DNA from: Nitrospiraceae bacterium
GTDB lineage: Bacteria; Nitrospirota; Nitrospiria; Nitrospirales; UBA8639
Reading direction: 5' to 3'
Assembly: GCA_020632595.1 (NCBI GenBank)
Contig: JACKFF010000003.1
Location: forward strand, 186,001-250,000
Length of the DNA stretch: 64,000 nt
Made by a program: the position numbers and the translations under genes. The notes below the pieces were generated by a model. That model had not been told where the DNA came from. It did not search any database and worked only from the letters and a program-made list of their open reading frames with translations. This document shows positions 56,473 to 64,000 of the stretch, in pieces. The first letter of the stretch is position 1; each line of letters starts with the position of its first letter.

Positions 56473-57780
56473 TCAGGAAGAGCTCGAACTAAGGGCCAAG
56501 TCCACGCAATCCGGAAAGGTCCGTTGCCTCACACCCGGAAGTCCATTGCGGTAGGCCCAGCCATCTTTCAACACCTCCAGTAGGGCTCCGTTTTCAAATC
56601 GTGACGGGTCCTCCACCACATCTTCCTTGCAGACCAGGATATCGGCGCGTTTTCCCTCAGCGAGTGTTCCTGTATCGGTTTGGCCAAGTTGATCTGCCGC
56701 CAACCCCGTCGCTCCGAACCATGCTGCCAGAGGCGGTACGCCCTCTGCGATCAATGCCACCAACTCCATGTAATTCCGGCCATGCATATCGGGTAATACC
56801 GGATCAGTGCCAGCCAACAGTTTGAGCCCGCTGGCTTGCGCAGATTTGACTGCCTGGGCATGGCTTTCGGCCACCTGTTGAACTTTGGCCCGAATGAAGG
56901 CATTAAACTCATCTGACATGGCCAATCTTTGCCCCACCCATGCAGTCGGCGTGACCACGCACCCCTTCGCATAGGCCAATTCGGCCAGGTCCTCATTCAT
57001 AAATGAAATGTGTTGGATATCTTTCACTCCAGCTTGAATAGCCAATTTGATACCATTTTGACTATGGGCATGGGCCGCCACATACATCCCCCGCCCAGCG
57101 GCTTCGTCACAGATCGCTTCCAGTTCCTCAAGGGTAAAATCCCGATGCTCCAAATGGTCGGTAGGAGACACCACACCCGGGCTGGCACAAACTTTCACAA
57201 GATCGCCCCCGCAGGCGGCAATCTCCCTTACCCGCTTTCGACATTCCCACGGCCCATCGACGATACTGGACGGACGACCGGGACCGGCAGGCCACAAACG
57301 GGAAAGCTCCCCACAGCATCGATCCGGCCCTCGAAAATCCGCATGTCCTCCAGTAGTGGAGAGCATGCAAATGGCCAACTTGAGACGTGGACCCAACACC
57401 GCCCCCTGATCCACAAGTCGCTTCAGAACAGAGGTGGCTCCACCCACATCCCGCAGGGTCGTCACACCTCCCTGAACTAGGGTGCGAAATAAGATGCGTT
57501 CGGCCCAAAACGGGGCCTCCGGGGAATTCATTCGGTCCAGTTCAGCACTTCCCACTCCCCAAAGTGTCACATGCCCATGACAGTCGATAAGCCCTGGGGT
57601 GACGGTATAGGTTGCGCAGTCGATCCGATGAACATCAGATCCCTGAGGACGGGCAGGGTTATGAGGAGAAACGGCCTTGATGGTTCCCTCATCTATCCAC
57701 AGGTCAACTCGTTCGTGAATAGACCTGGTTGTTGCAGAGGTCCCATCATAAAGTTTGTGTATATTTGAGAGAACAATCAT
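56473..57780 (-). CDS. Metal-dependent amidohydrolase (imidazolonepropionase/prolidase-like)
   Basis: 435 aa. HxH motif in TPGLIDCHGHVTLWG, the carboxylated-Lys candidate in DLVKVCASPG, two further His in VAAHAHSQNG and IQHISFMNED, and the catalytic Asp in LLAGTDPVLPD. C-terminal LAEGKRADILVCKEDVVEDP closes the composite domain. The subgroup includes peptidases and lactonases acting on many substrates; the specific substrate is unknown. GAGAGGA sits before the ATG. Confidence 0.88.
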   Translation of the reverse strand: MIVLSNIHKLYDGTSATTRSIHERVDLWIDEGTIKAVSPHNPARPQGSDVHRIDCATYTVTPGLIDCHGHVTLWGVGSAELDRMNSPEAPFWAERILFRTLVQGGVTTLRDVGGATSVLKRLVDQGAVLGPRLKLAICMLSTTGGHADFRGPDRCCGELSRLWPAGPGRPSSIVDGPWECRKRVREIAACGGDLVKVCASPGVVSPTDHLEHRDFTLEELEAICDEAAGRGMYVAAHAHSQNGIKLAIQAGVKDIQHISFMNEDLAELAYAKGCVVTPTAWVGQRLAMSDEFNAFIRAKVQQVAESHAQAVKSAQASGLKLLAGTDPVLPDMHGRNYMELVALIAEGVPPLAAWFGATGLAADQLGQTDTGTLAEGKRADILVCKEDVVEDPSRFENGALLEVLKDGWAYRNGLPGVRQRTFPDCVDLALSSSSS

Positions 57781-58211
57781 TACAATCCTCTCTTCAAGAT
57801 GGAAATCTTATGAACCCTCCACTTTTTCTTTACCGTATATACCTCAATATCTGCAACACATTCGATATCCAGGGCAAATCCTTCTGACAAACAGGTGATG
57901 TTCAGCGAGCACCCTTCATCTGGTCGCGTTCATTTTTTCACACCCGGTCATAAATCACATCAATAAAATTTGTCGGCATCGAAATTTTGCGGATTCATCA
58001 TAAACATGATAATCTTCGAGGATAGTGACTCATCTCTTTTCTCTATTTATGAGAGACGCATTTGTCAGTTATGTGTTCTTTCCGAATACCTCTCGAAGTC
58101 TTTCACCATTGGTCCCGAACTAGAAATCATCATTTCCTCAATACGGTTAACGCAACACATTTCCCATCTGCTTGAGGGATAACCTTCACATCACATGAGG
58201 TGTAGCCAGGC
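57781..58211. other. Gap upstream of gcvP, no riboswitch seen
   Basis: I looked for a glycine-riboswitch core and did not find one. A 70-codon frame at 57970-58182 has no domain. GAGGT lies 10 bases before the gcvP start. Confidence 0.45.
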
Positions 58212-61064
58212 ATGACCACGTTCGCCCACCGCCATATCGGATCCAGTGAGAGCCAAATTCAAGAAATGTTGGGGGCACTGGGACTTTCTTCCCTCGATGC
58301 CCTCATGCAAGCCACGGTTCCCCAGGATATTCGCCTCGCCCGGTCCTTGGACTTGCCCCCGGCACAATCGGAAGAAGAGGTGCTTGACGAACTTCGCCGC
58401 CTCAGCACACGAAATCGAGTCTATCGATCATTTCTCGGCATGGGTTATTACGATTGTCTGACCCCACCGGTGATTGGACGAAACATTCTGGAAAATCCCG
58501 CCTGGTATACCCAATATACGCCCTATCAAGCGGAAATTGCCCAGGGACGACTGGAGGCGTTACTGAATTTCCAAACCATGGTTGCCGACCTGACTGCGCT
58601 TCCCCTGGCTAATGCTTCATTGTTGGACGAAGCCACGGCGGCGGCGGAAGCCATGAGTATGTGCCGGGCACTCAGCACCCTGCAGGGACGTACCTTTTTC
58701 GTCGCGGAGGATTGTCACCCGCAAATCATTGGCGTCCTGCAGACACGGGCCAAGCCCTTGAATATCTCAATTAGCATAGGGAATCCAGATACATTCAAGT
58801 TTTCAAACGATGAGGTCTTCGGCATTCTCCTTTCCTATCCATCCACTGACGGGACCCTCCGCTCCTATGAAGTCCTGGTCCAGAAGGCGCATGAATCCGG
58901 TGCGCTCGTCGTGGTCAGTACGGATCTTCTCGCCTTAACCCTTTTAGTGCCACCGGGAGAATGGGGAGCAGATATTGCGGTGGGATCATCGCAACGATTT
59001 GGAGTTCCCCTGGGCTATGGCGGTCCCCATGCGGCATTTCTGGCCACAAAAGAGGCCTTTAAACGACATATCCCAGGCCGGATGGTGGGAGTATCCAAAG
59101 ACGCTCACGGCCAAACGGCCTATCGCCTGGCTCTCCAAACCCGGGAGCAACATATCCGGCGCGATCGAGCCACGAGTAACATTTGTACCGCACAGGTGCT
59201 GCTGGCAAATATGGCCGGCATGTATGCGGTCTACCATGGGCCTGAAGGTTTAAAGAACATCGCCACCACTGTTCATCGCCTCACTGCGCTCACAGCCGAA
59301 GGACTTCGTCGCTTGGGATGTCAACTCGATTCCAATGCCTTTTTTGATACCCTCCGGGTTCGGTGCCCGCACCTGAGCCCGGCCCAAATCCTGAAGAAGG
59401 GTCAGCAAAATTTCATCAATCTTCGACAATTTCCGGACGGGTCCTTTGGCATCGCGTTGGACGAAGCGACCACCATCACAGACGTGAGTCAGCTCCTGAC
59501 CCTTTTCACCGACAGTCCATCACTTCCCTTCTCCTTAAACGATCTGGCGGAGCAAGTCGGTTCCTCCATCCCAAGCACCTTTCAGCGACATTCTCCTTTT
59601 CTCACACATCCTGTTTTTCACGACTATCATTCCGAGCACGAATTGCTCAGATATATGTATCGGCTCCAATCGAAGGACCTCTCCCTCGTCCACTCCATGA
59701 TTCCCCTGGGGTCATGCACCATGAAGCTCAATGCGACGGCGGAGATGGTTCCCGTGACATGGCCGGAATTCAGTCGGATTCACCCCTTTGCCCCCAGTGA
59801 CCAGGCGCAAGGGTATCAATTATTGTTTCAGCAATTAGAAGCATGGCTGGCCGAGATCACCGGATTTGAGGCTGTTTCACTTCAACCCAACGCCGGCTCT
59901 CAAGGTGAATATACCGGATTGATGGTCATTCGGGCCTATCAAGATGAGCGAGGGCAGAAAGAACGAAATATCTGCCTTATTCCGGTATCCGCGCACGGGA
60001 CCAACCCGGCGAGTGCGGTCATCGCCGGATTGAAGGTCGTTCCTGTCGCCTGTGATACCCATGGAAACATCGACATTCAGGATTTAGAAGCCAAGTCAGC
60101 CCAATACCATGACACCCTCTCCTGTTTAATGGTGACATACCCCTCTACCCATGGCGTCTTCGAAGAAGGCATTCGCAAGGTCTGTGAAATCGTGCACACG
60201 CATGGAGGCCAAGTCTATTTGGATGGCGCCAATATGAATGCCATGGTTGGCTTGGTGCATCCAGGTGCATTCGGGGCCGATGTGTGCCATCTCAACCTGC
60301 ACAAAACCTTTTGTATCCCCCACGGTGGCGGAGGCCCAGGGATGGGCCCCATTGCCGTCGCATCGCACTTGGCCCCCTTTCTACCAGGTCATCCCTTGGT
60401 CCAGGTGGGAGGACCAAAAGGAATCGGGCCCATCGCCGCCGCCCCGTATGGCAGCCCCAATATTCTTCCTATCTCTTGGGTCTTCATTAAACTTATGGGC
60501 GGAGAGGGACTCACGAAAGCCTCACAAGTGGCCATCCTCAATGCAAATTATATGGCCAACAAATTGGATAAATATTATTCGATGCTCTTTGCCGGTAAAA
60601 ACGGTATGGCGGCCCACGAATTTATTTTAGATCTTCGCCCTTTCAAAAAATCAGCGGATATTGAAGTGGAAGATGTGGCCAAACGGCTCATGGATTTCGG
60701 CTTCCATGCTCCCACGATTTCATGGCCGGTCCCCGGCACCATGATGATCGAGCCAACTGAAAGTGAATCCAAGGCGGAGTTAGACCGGTATTGCGATGCG
60801 CTCATCCTGATCCGCCAGGAAATTGCCGAGATTGAAGCAGGTCGCCTCCCTCGCGACAATAATCCTTTAAAACATGCGCCTCATACGATTGAAACCATCG
60901 CACAATCCGACTGGCCGCACCCCTATTCCCGTGAAACTGCGGCATTTCCAGCCCCCTGGTTACGGCAGCATAAATTTTGGCCATCTGTTTCGAGGATAGA
61001 TAATGTCTACGGAGATCGGAACCTGATTTGTACCTGTCCACCCATGGACACCTATTCATCCTAG
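58212..61064 (+). CDS. gcvP: Glycine dehydrogenase (decarboxylating), full-length P-protein
   Basis: PLP enzyme of the glycine cleavage system. 950 aa, the one-chain type (homologues are sometimes split into GcvPA/GcvPB). N-terminal half: FLGMGYYDCLTPPVI, GRLEALLNFQTMVADLT, LLDEATAAAEAMSM. C-terminal half: SLVHSMIPLGSCTMKLNATA, QPNAGSQGEYTG, ISAHGTNPASA-like SAHGTNPAS, DGANMNAMVGL, and the PLP Lys in NLHKTFCIPHGGGGPG. No gcvH, gcvT or lpd in the window, so the rest of the system is elsewhere. Confidence 0.96.
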   Translation: MTTFAHRHIGSSESQIQEMLGALGLSSLDALMQATVPQDIRLARSLDLPPAQSEEEVLDELRRLSTRNRVYRSFLGMGYYDCLTPPVIGRNILENPAWYTQYTPYQAEIAQGRLEALLNFQTMVADLTALPLANASLLDEATAAAEAMSMCRALSTLQGRTFFVAEDCHPQIIGVLQTRAKPLNISISIGNPDTFKFSNDEVFGILLSYPSTDGTLRSYEVLVQKAHESGALVVVSTDLLALTLLVPPGEWGADIAVGSSQRFGVPLGYGGPHAAFLATKEAFKRHIPGRMVGVSKDAHGQTAYRLALQTREQHIRRDRATSNICTAQVLLANMAGMYAVYHGPEGLKNIATTVHRLTALTAEGLRRLGCQLDSNAFFDTLRVRCPHLSPAQILKKGQQNFINLRQFPDGSFGIALDEATTITDVSQLLTLFTDSPSLPFSLNDLAEQVGSSIPSTFQRHSPFLTHPVFHDYHSEHELLRYMYRLQSKDLSLVHSMIPLGSCTMKLNATAEMVPVTWPEFSRIHPFAPSDQAQGYQLLFQQLEAWLAEITGFEAVSLQPNAGSQGEYTGLMVIRAYQDERGQKERNICLIPVSAHGTNPASAVIAGLKVVPVACDTHGNIDIQDLEAKSAQYHDTLSCLMVTYPSTHGVFEEGIRKVCEIVHTHGGQVYLDGANMNAMVGLVHPGAFGADVCHLNLHKTFCIPHGGGGPGMGPIAVASHLAPFLPGHPLVQVGGPKGIGPIAAAPYGSPNILPISWVFIKLMGGEGLTKASQVAILNANYMANKLDKYYSMLFAGKNGMAAHEFILDLRPFKKSADIEVEDVAKRLMDFGFHAPTISWPVPGTMMIEPTESESKAELDRYCDALILIRQEIAEIEAGRLPRDNNPLKHAPHTIETIAQSDWPHPYSRETAAFPAPWLRQHKFWPSVSRIDNVYGDRNLICTCPPMDTYSS

Positions 61065-61137
61065 ACGTCCTCTAGGCTTTTCATCGACCATTGGATAGCC
61101 CGTTCCTATTCTTGATGGGGAAACAGCATCCAACCAC

Positions 61138-62397
61138 ATGAAAGCCTCCAGCCCGCATCATCTGCTCATCGGCATGCTTTTGGGCATTGTCGTCGGCATT
61201 CTCCTGGGTGGGCTTGCACCATCCATCGGATTGAGCTTCGCATTTATCGGTGACCTGTTTTTACAAGCCTTGTTCGCGCTCGTCGTCCCCTTGGTCATGA
61301 GTTCAATGATTGTCGGCATTGCCAGCCTAGGCGATGTGCGGCAACTCGGATCAATTGGCCTTCGCACCATCCTATTTTTCATGACCACGACCGGACTGGC
61401 GGTGTTGGTCGGCCTGATCTTGGTCATCGTCATTCACCCTGGCACACCAACCGGACAAGCCGACCCTGATACGCCAACGGTACAGACCACAAGCCTGTCA
61501 GAACGCATGGAAGACAAACCCACCACCCTGGGTGATTTGTTTAAATCCATCCTCACGAGCTTAGTCCCCAAAAATTTATTCGCGGCCATGGCCGAAACAC
61601 AAATCCTGCCGTTGATCCTCTTTGCCTTAGTCTTTGGTGCCGTCCTCACCACGATTGGAGAAAAAGGCACGTTAGTCATTCGGGTCTTTGAAGGCATCAA
61701 TGAGGCGATGATGGCCATTGTCCACCTGCTCATGTGGGTCGCCCCGGTAGGCATTGGCGCCTTGTTAGCCGGGCGGTTAGGCGAAGCCGGGGGGTTCACA
61801 GGATTTGGGCCCCAATTGGCGAGCTTAGGAACCTATGTAGGTACAGTGCTTCTTGCCTTAGCCATTCATGGGTTGGTCATGCTTCCTTTATCTTTACGAT
61901 TTCTCGGTCAACGATCCGTCCCGGCCTATGCCAAAGCCATGAGTACCCCACTGATGACCGCCTTCTCAACCAGTTCCAGTTCGGCCACCCTACCTCTCAC
62001 GATGGAAGGCCTGATTGAGGAAGCAAAGGTTTCTCGACGGGTCGTGAGTTTCGTGGTCCCCTTAGGAGCCACCATTAACATGAATGGGACCGCACTTTAT
62101 GAAGCGGTAGCCGCCATGTTTATCGCACAAACCTATGGGATTGAAATGGGTGTGGGGGAAACCATTGTGGTGTTGCTCACCGCCACCCTCTCTGCGATAG
62201 GCGCTGCAGGCATTCCAGAGGCCGGACTCGTGACGATGATCATTGTGCTCAAAGCCGTGGACCTGCCAATCGAAGGTATTTCCCTGATCTTGGTGGTGGA
62301 TTGGTTTCTGGACCGCTGCCGAACAACGGTGAATGTCTGGGGTGACGCAGTCGGCGCCGCCGTCATTGATCGCTGGGAATCTGCGAACAAGACATAA
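61138..62397 (+). CDS. Dicarboxylate/amino-acid:cation symporter (DAACS family)
   Basis: 419 aa with about eight membrane segments and two hairpin loops of the GltPh/GltT fold: SSSSATLPLTMEG (HP1 serine-rich loop), NMNGTALYEAVAAMF (the NMDGT-type motif in TM7), and LLTATLSAIGAAGIPEAG (HP2). Takes up glutamate, aspartate or C4-dicarboxylates with H+ or Na+; specificity not readable. Starts 73 bases after gcvP, perhaps a shared transcript. Confidence 0.93.
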   Translation: MKASSPHHLLIGMLLGIVVGILLGGLAPSIGLSFAFIGDLFLQALFALVVPLVMSSMIVGIASLGDVRQLGSIGLRTILFFMTTTGLAVLVGLILVIVIHPGTPTGQADPDTPTVQTTSLSERMEDKPTTLGDLFKSILTSLVPKNLFAAMAETQILPLILFALVFGAVLTTIGEKGTLVIRVFEGINEAMMAIVHLLMWVAPVGIGALLAGRLGEAGGFTGFGPQLASLGTYVGTVLLALAIHGLVMLPLSLRFLGQRSVPAYAKAMSTPLMTAFSTSSSSATLPLTMEGLIEEAKVSRRVVSFVVPLGATINMNGTALYEAVAAMFIAQTYGIEMGVGETIVVLLTATLSAIGAAGIPEAGLVTMIIVLKAVDLPIEGISLILVVDWFLDRCRTTVNVWGDAVGAAVIDRWESANKT

Positions 62398-62500
62398 AGC
62401 TTCTCTTCGTCTCAACCATCCTTTCGTTCCCGTAACTACCCCAAAGGAATGCCCACTCTAGGGATCATGAAATAGCTTGATCAACTTTTTCATTTGATGT

Positions 62501-62702
62501 TTGCCGGGTTTCGGCCCGGCAGCCGATCTACTTTTCTTTCGGGAAAAGTAGACAAAACCATTGACGCTCAGTCAGGCCAAATCAGATGGGACGGACGCCA
62601 GAGAGAGAGCGGCCCAACTCGCGGAGCCTGCCCTGAGGTTTCTCGAAGGACTCAAACAAGGCCCGCAAGATGAGCAAGAGCGTCCGTCCCTAAGCCCTGA
62701 CT
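62501..62702. repeat. Structured intergenic repeat, family B, copy 1
   Basis: A 60-base head (62501-62560) begins TTGCCGGGTTTCGGCCCGG and contains ACTTTTCTTTCGGGAAAAGT, itself hairpin-forming. Next comes a large palindrome with arms GGGACGGACGC and GCGTCCGTCCC, whose inner part holds CCCAACTCG and CTCAAACAAGG. Copy 2 shares the head but has different arms. Confidence 0.8.
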
Positions 62703-62990
62703 GCAGGCGTCGAACTTTTGAAGAGGGAGTAATATAGGGATGCGTGACACGAATACGTCAGATTGATGAGCAAGAACAAGGAAAGGCCCCCGCTTGCAGA
62801 ACAGGGAAGAACGGGAACCGCATCAAACGGCCTCTTAGGACTCAAGATTTCTCTTATACAATATCAACAATACTTGCCCCTAACCCGACATTGTTAATCG
62901 AGAATCCATTCGGGATTCTTTCAAACAAATGTTGATGCTTTACGAGGTGCACAGATTGGAATAACTATGGCGTCAAATCCGTTTTCTGTG

Positions 62991-63177
62991 TTGCCGGGTT
63001 TCGGCCCGGCAGCCGAGCCACTTTTGTTTCGGCAAAAGTAGCCAAAACCATGTTGGCCGTGGCGTGGCCCTTCGGGTGCCCTGCGCGGTTCGCTGACTCC
63101 GGCGGCGCGCAAACTCGCTACGCTCAAACAGTGCGCGCCTTCTCTCCGGAGTCAGCTGTACTGCTCGGCCATGCCAC
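62991..63177. repeat. Structured intergenic repeat, family B, copy 2
   Basis: The head (62991-63050) matches copy 1 at nearly every position, with paired changes in the hairpin (CTTTTGTTTCGGCAAAAG). The following palindrome uses unrelated arms (CTGACTCCGG with CCGGAGTCAG, GCGCGC with GCGCGC) but keeps AACTCG and CTCAAACA at the tip. Same direction as copy 1. A 140-codon frame crossing it (63395-62973 minus) is an artefact of the repeat. Confidence 0.82.
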
Positions 63178-63640
63178 CAGGCCAGAGGAACCAAAGAAAA
63201 GAGTCTCTCAAGTATCTGATGGTGGGATTTGGTCATGCTACATCTGGCGCTTAGTTTGGCCAAAGCTTCGGTAACGTAGTGTAAGAGGCAAAACGACTTG
63301 AAGGTAGGGGGATGACATGACATGGGAAAGGAATTCAGGCGTCCGGATCTTGGATTGCAGGACTCGACCCCGCGCTCCTCAGGGAATCTTCCCACTCATT
63401 CTGGGGCTTTACTCCAACTGCTGCGCGAGACACATTTAAGAAGGTTTCAAGAAACAGATGGAATAGATGGCGACGTCAATTAGTCAACAAAGGTTTTGCC
63501 CCGTATTTTTGTGCAACGACAGACTGGAATTGCAGGGACTAGCTTTTTTCCAGAAGAGTCGATGGCATGTTATTCTGACAGGAAATCGAAGACCCGCATC
63601 TTATGCCGAGCAGACTAATTATTGTTAGGGGAATTCCATT
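63178..63640. other. Gap with no supported gene
   Basis: Between repeat copy 2 and the cut-off HNH-like gene. No convincing frame or promoter seen. Confidence 0.45.
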
Positions 63641-64000
63641 GTGCAATGCCGCCTTTGCCTGAAAAATCGCAAGTTGTGCGATTCGCACATCGTCCCAGAG
63701 TTTTTATATGGCGACCTCTACAACGATGATCACAAGATGATGGGGATTAATGGGCTGGGAAACCGAGGATGGAAAACTCTTCAAAAAGGAAGCCGTGAGC
63801 ATTTGCTGTGCAGCGATTGCGAGCAACACTTGAACGAAAAGTATGAGAAACCGTTTCATAAACAGTGGTTGGTGGATCTCCCGTTGCCAGATCGTATCGC
63901 GGAAAATGCTGCGCATACTGTCGTCTATGACTACCTGACGTTCAAGCTCTTTCATTTAAGCATTCTTTTCCGCACTTCTGTGAGTTCTCTGCCTACCTTT
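63641..64000 (+). CDS. HNH-like zinc protein (partial, C-terminus outside window)
   Basis: I translated this from GTG 63641 (AGGGGA about 10 bases upstream); it stays open for 120 codons to the right edge. The treble-clef-like pattern is clear: C3-x2-C6, then SHIVPEFLY with H16, and C57-x2-C60 followed by QHLNE. This CxxC...SHI-P-E-F...CxxCE-H-LN pattern belongs to a group related to HNH endonucleases, often linked to defence islands or mobile elements; function inferred only. The missing 3' half would be needed to settle it. Confidence 0.7.
   Translation, partial: MQCRLCLKNRKLCDSHIVPEFLYGDLYNDDHKMMGINGLGNRGWKTLQKGSREHLLCSDCEQHLNEKYEKPFHKQWLVDLPLPDRIAENAAHTVVYDYLTFKLFHLSILFRTSVSSLPTF

Noticed and set aside
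57970..58182. 70-codon frame before gcvP
   Set aside because: No ribosome site or domain; overlaps the likely gcvP leader.
57781..58211. Glycine riboswitch upstream of gcvP
   Set aside because: Expected by context, but no matching aptamer core was found by eye.
62973..63395. 140-codon minus-strand frame
   Set aside because: Runs through family B repeat copy 2; the product is a low-complexity reading of the palindrome without domain or ribosome site.

Overview
The window reads as a chromosomal segment of a Gram-negative bacterium of intermediate GC. It carries a complete Tol-Pal envelope operon, many lipobox lipoproteins, a secreted class I cytochrome c and an alpha-glucan phosphorylase. The cytochrome, the HEAT-repeat protein and the intergenic repeat families look to me like those of Nitrospira (Nitrospirota), perhaps a lower-GC lineage. 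That is an inference from memory; no search was possible.

Left part (1-24.7 kb) is dense and mostly housekeeping. A cut-off TPR membrane protein is followed by tRNA-Val and tRNA-Asp behind a consensus promoter. Then comes one long plus-strand run: tolQ, tolR, a TonB-like TolA, tolB, pal, a coiled-coil lipoprotein, cpoB, mutL, miaA, mtnP, a PfkB kinase and a RodZ-like protein. A periplasmic cytochrome c and a HEAT-repeat protein follow as units with their own promoters or terminators. After them lie glgP and an unknown gene on the minus strand, then a UvrD-like helicase tightly followed by a secreted protein with an HELLH motif.

Middle part (24.8-44 kb) is accessory in character. It has tRNA-Arg and two identical tRNA-Lys genes bracketing a lipoprotein gene, a secreted nuclease-fold protein whose catalytic acid is lost, and an A/T-rich orphan HEPN gene. 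A large GH94-clan phosphorylase-like enzyme lies between an intact secreted-protein gene and a decayed copy of that gene. Next come two adjacent toxin-antitoxin modules whose toxins are broken, a glycosyltransferase, adenine deaminase facing hypoxanthine phosphoribosyltransferase, a lytic-transglycosylase-like lipoprotein, the SPASM end of a lost radical-SAM enzyme, and a lone receiver protein.

Right part (44-64 kb) mixes single genes with gene-poor stretches: a membrane-fused spermidine-synthase-like protein, an RRM RNA-binding protein, a class 3 lipase, two exported small proteins, ppnN, a decayed truncated-haemoglobin gene, a TPR protein, an HU protein, an amidohydrolase, full-length gcvP and a dicarboxylate/amino-acid symporter. 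Two copies of a structured repeat precede a cut-off HNH-like gene.

Links: mtnP releases adenine, adenine deaminase makes hypoxanthine and Hpt returns it to IMP, while PpnN releases bases from nucleotides, so the window holds most of a purine salvage path. The Tol genes, CpoB, RodZ-like protein and SLT-type lipoprotein all serve the cell envelope. I found no CRISPR array, rRNA, prophage or intact transposase. The strongest unusual signals are the HEPN gene, the decayed gene cluster at 35.7-37 kb, the haemoglobin and radical-SAM remnants, the repeat pair with swapped palindromes near 62.5-63.2 kb, and the extra coiled-coil lipoprotein in the Tol operon.
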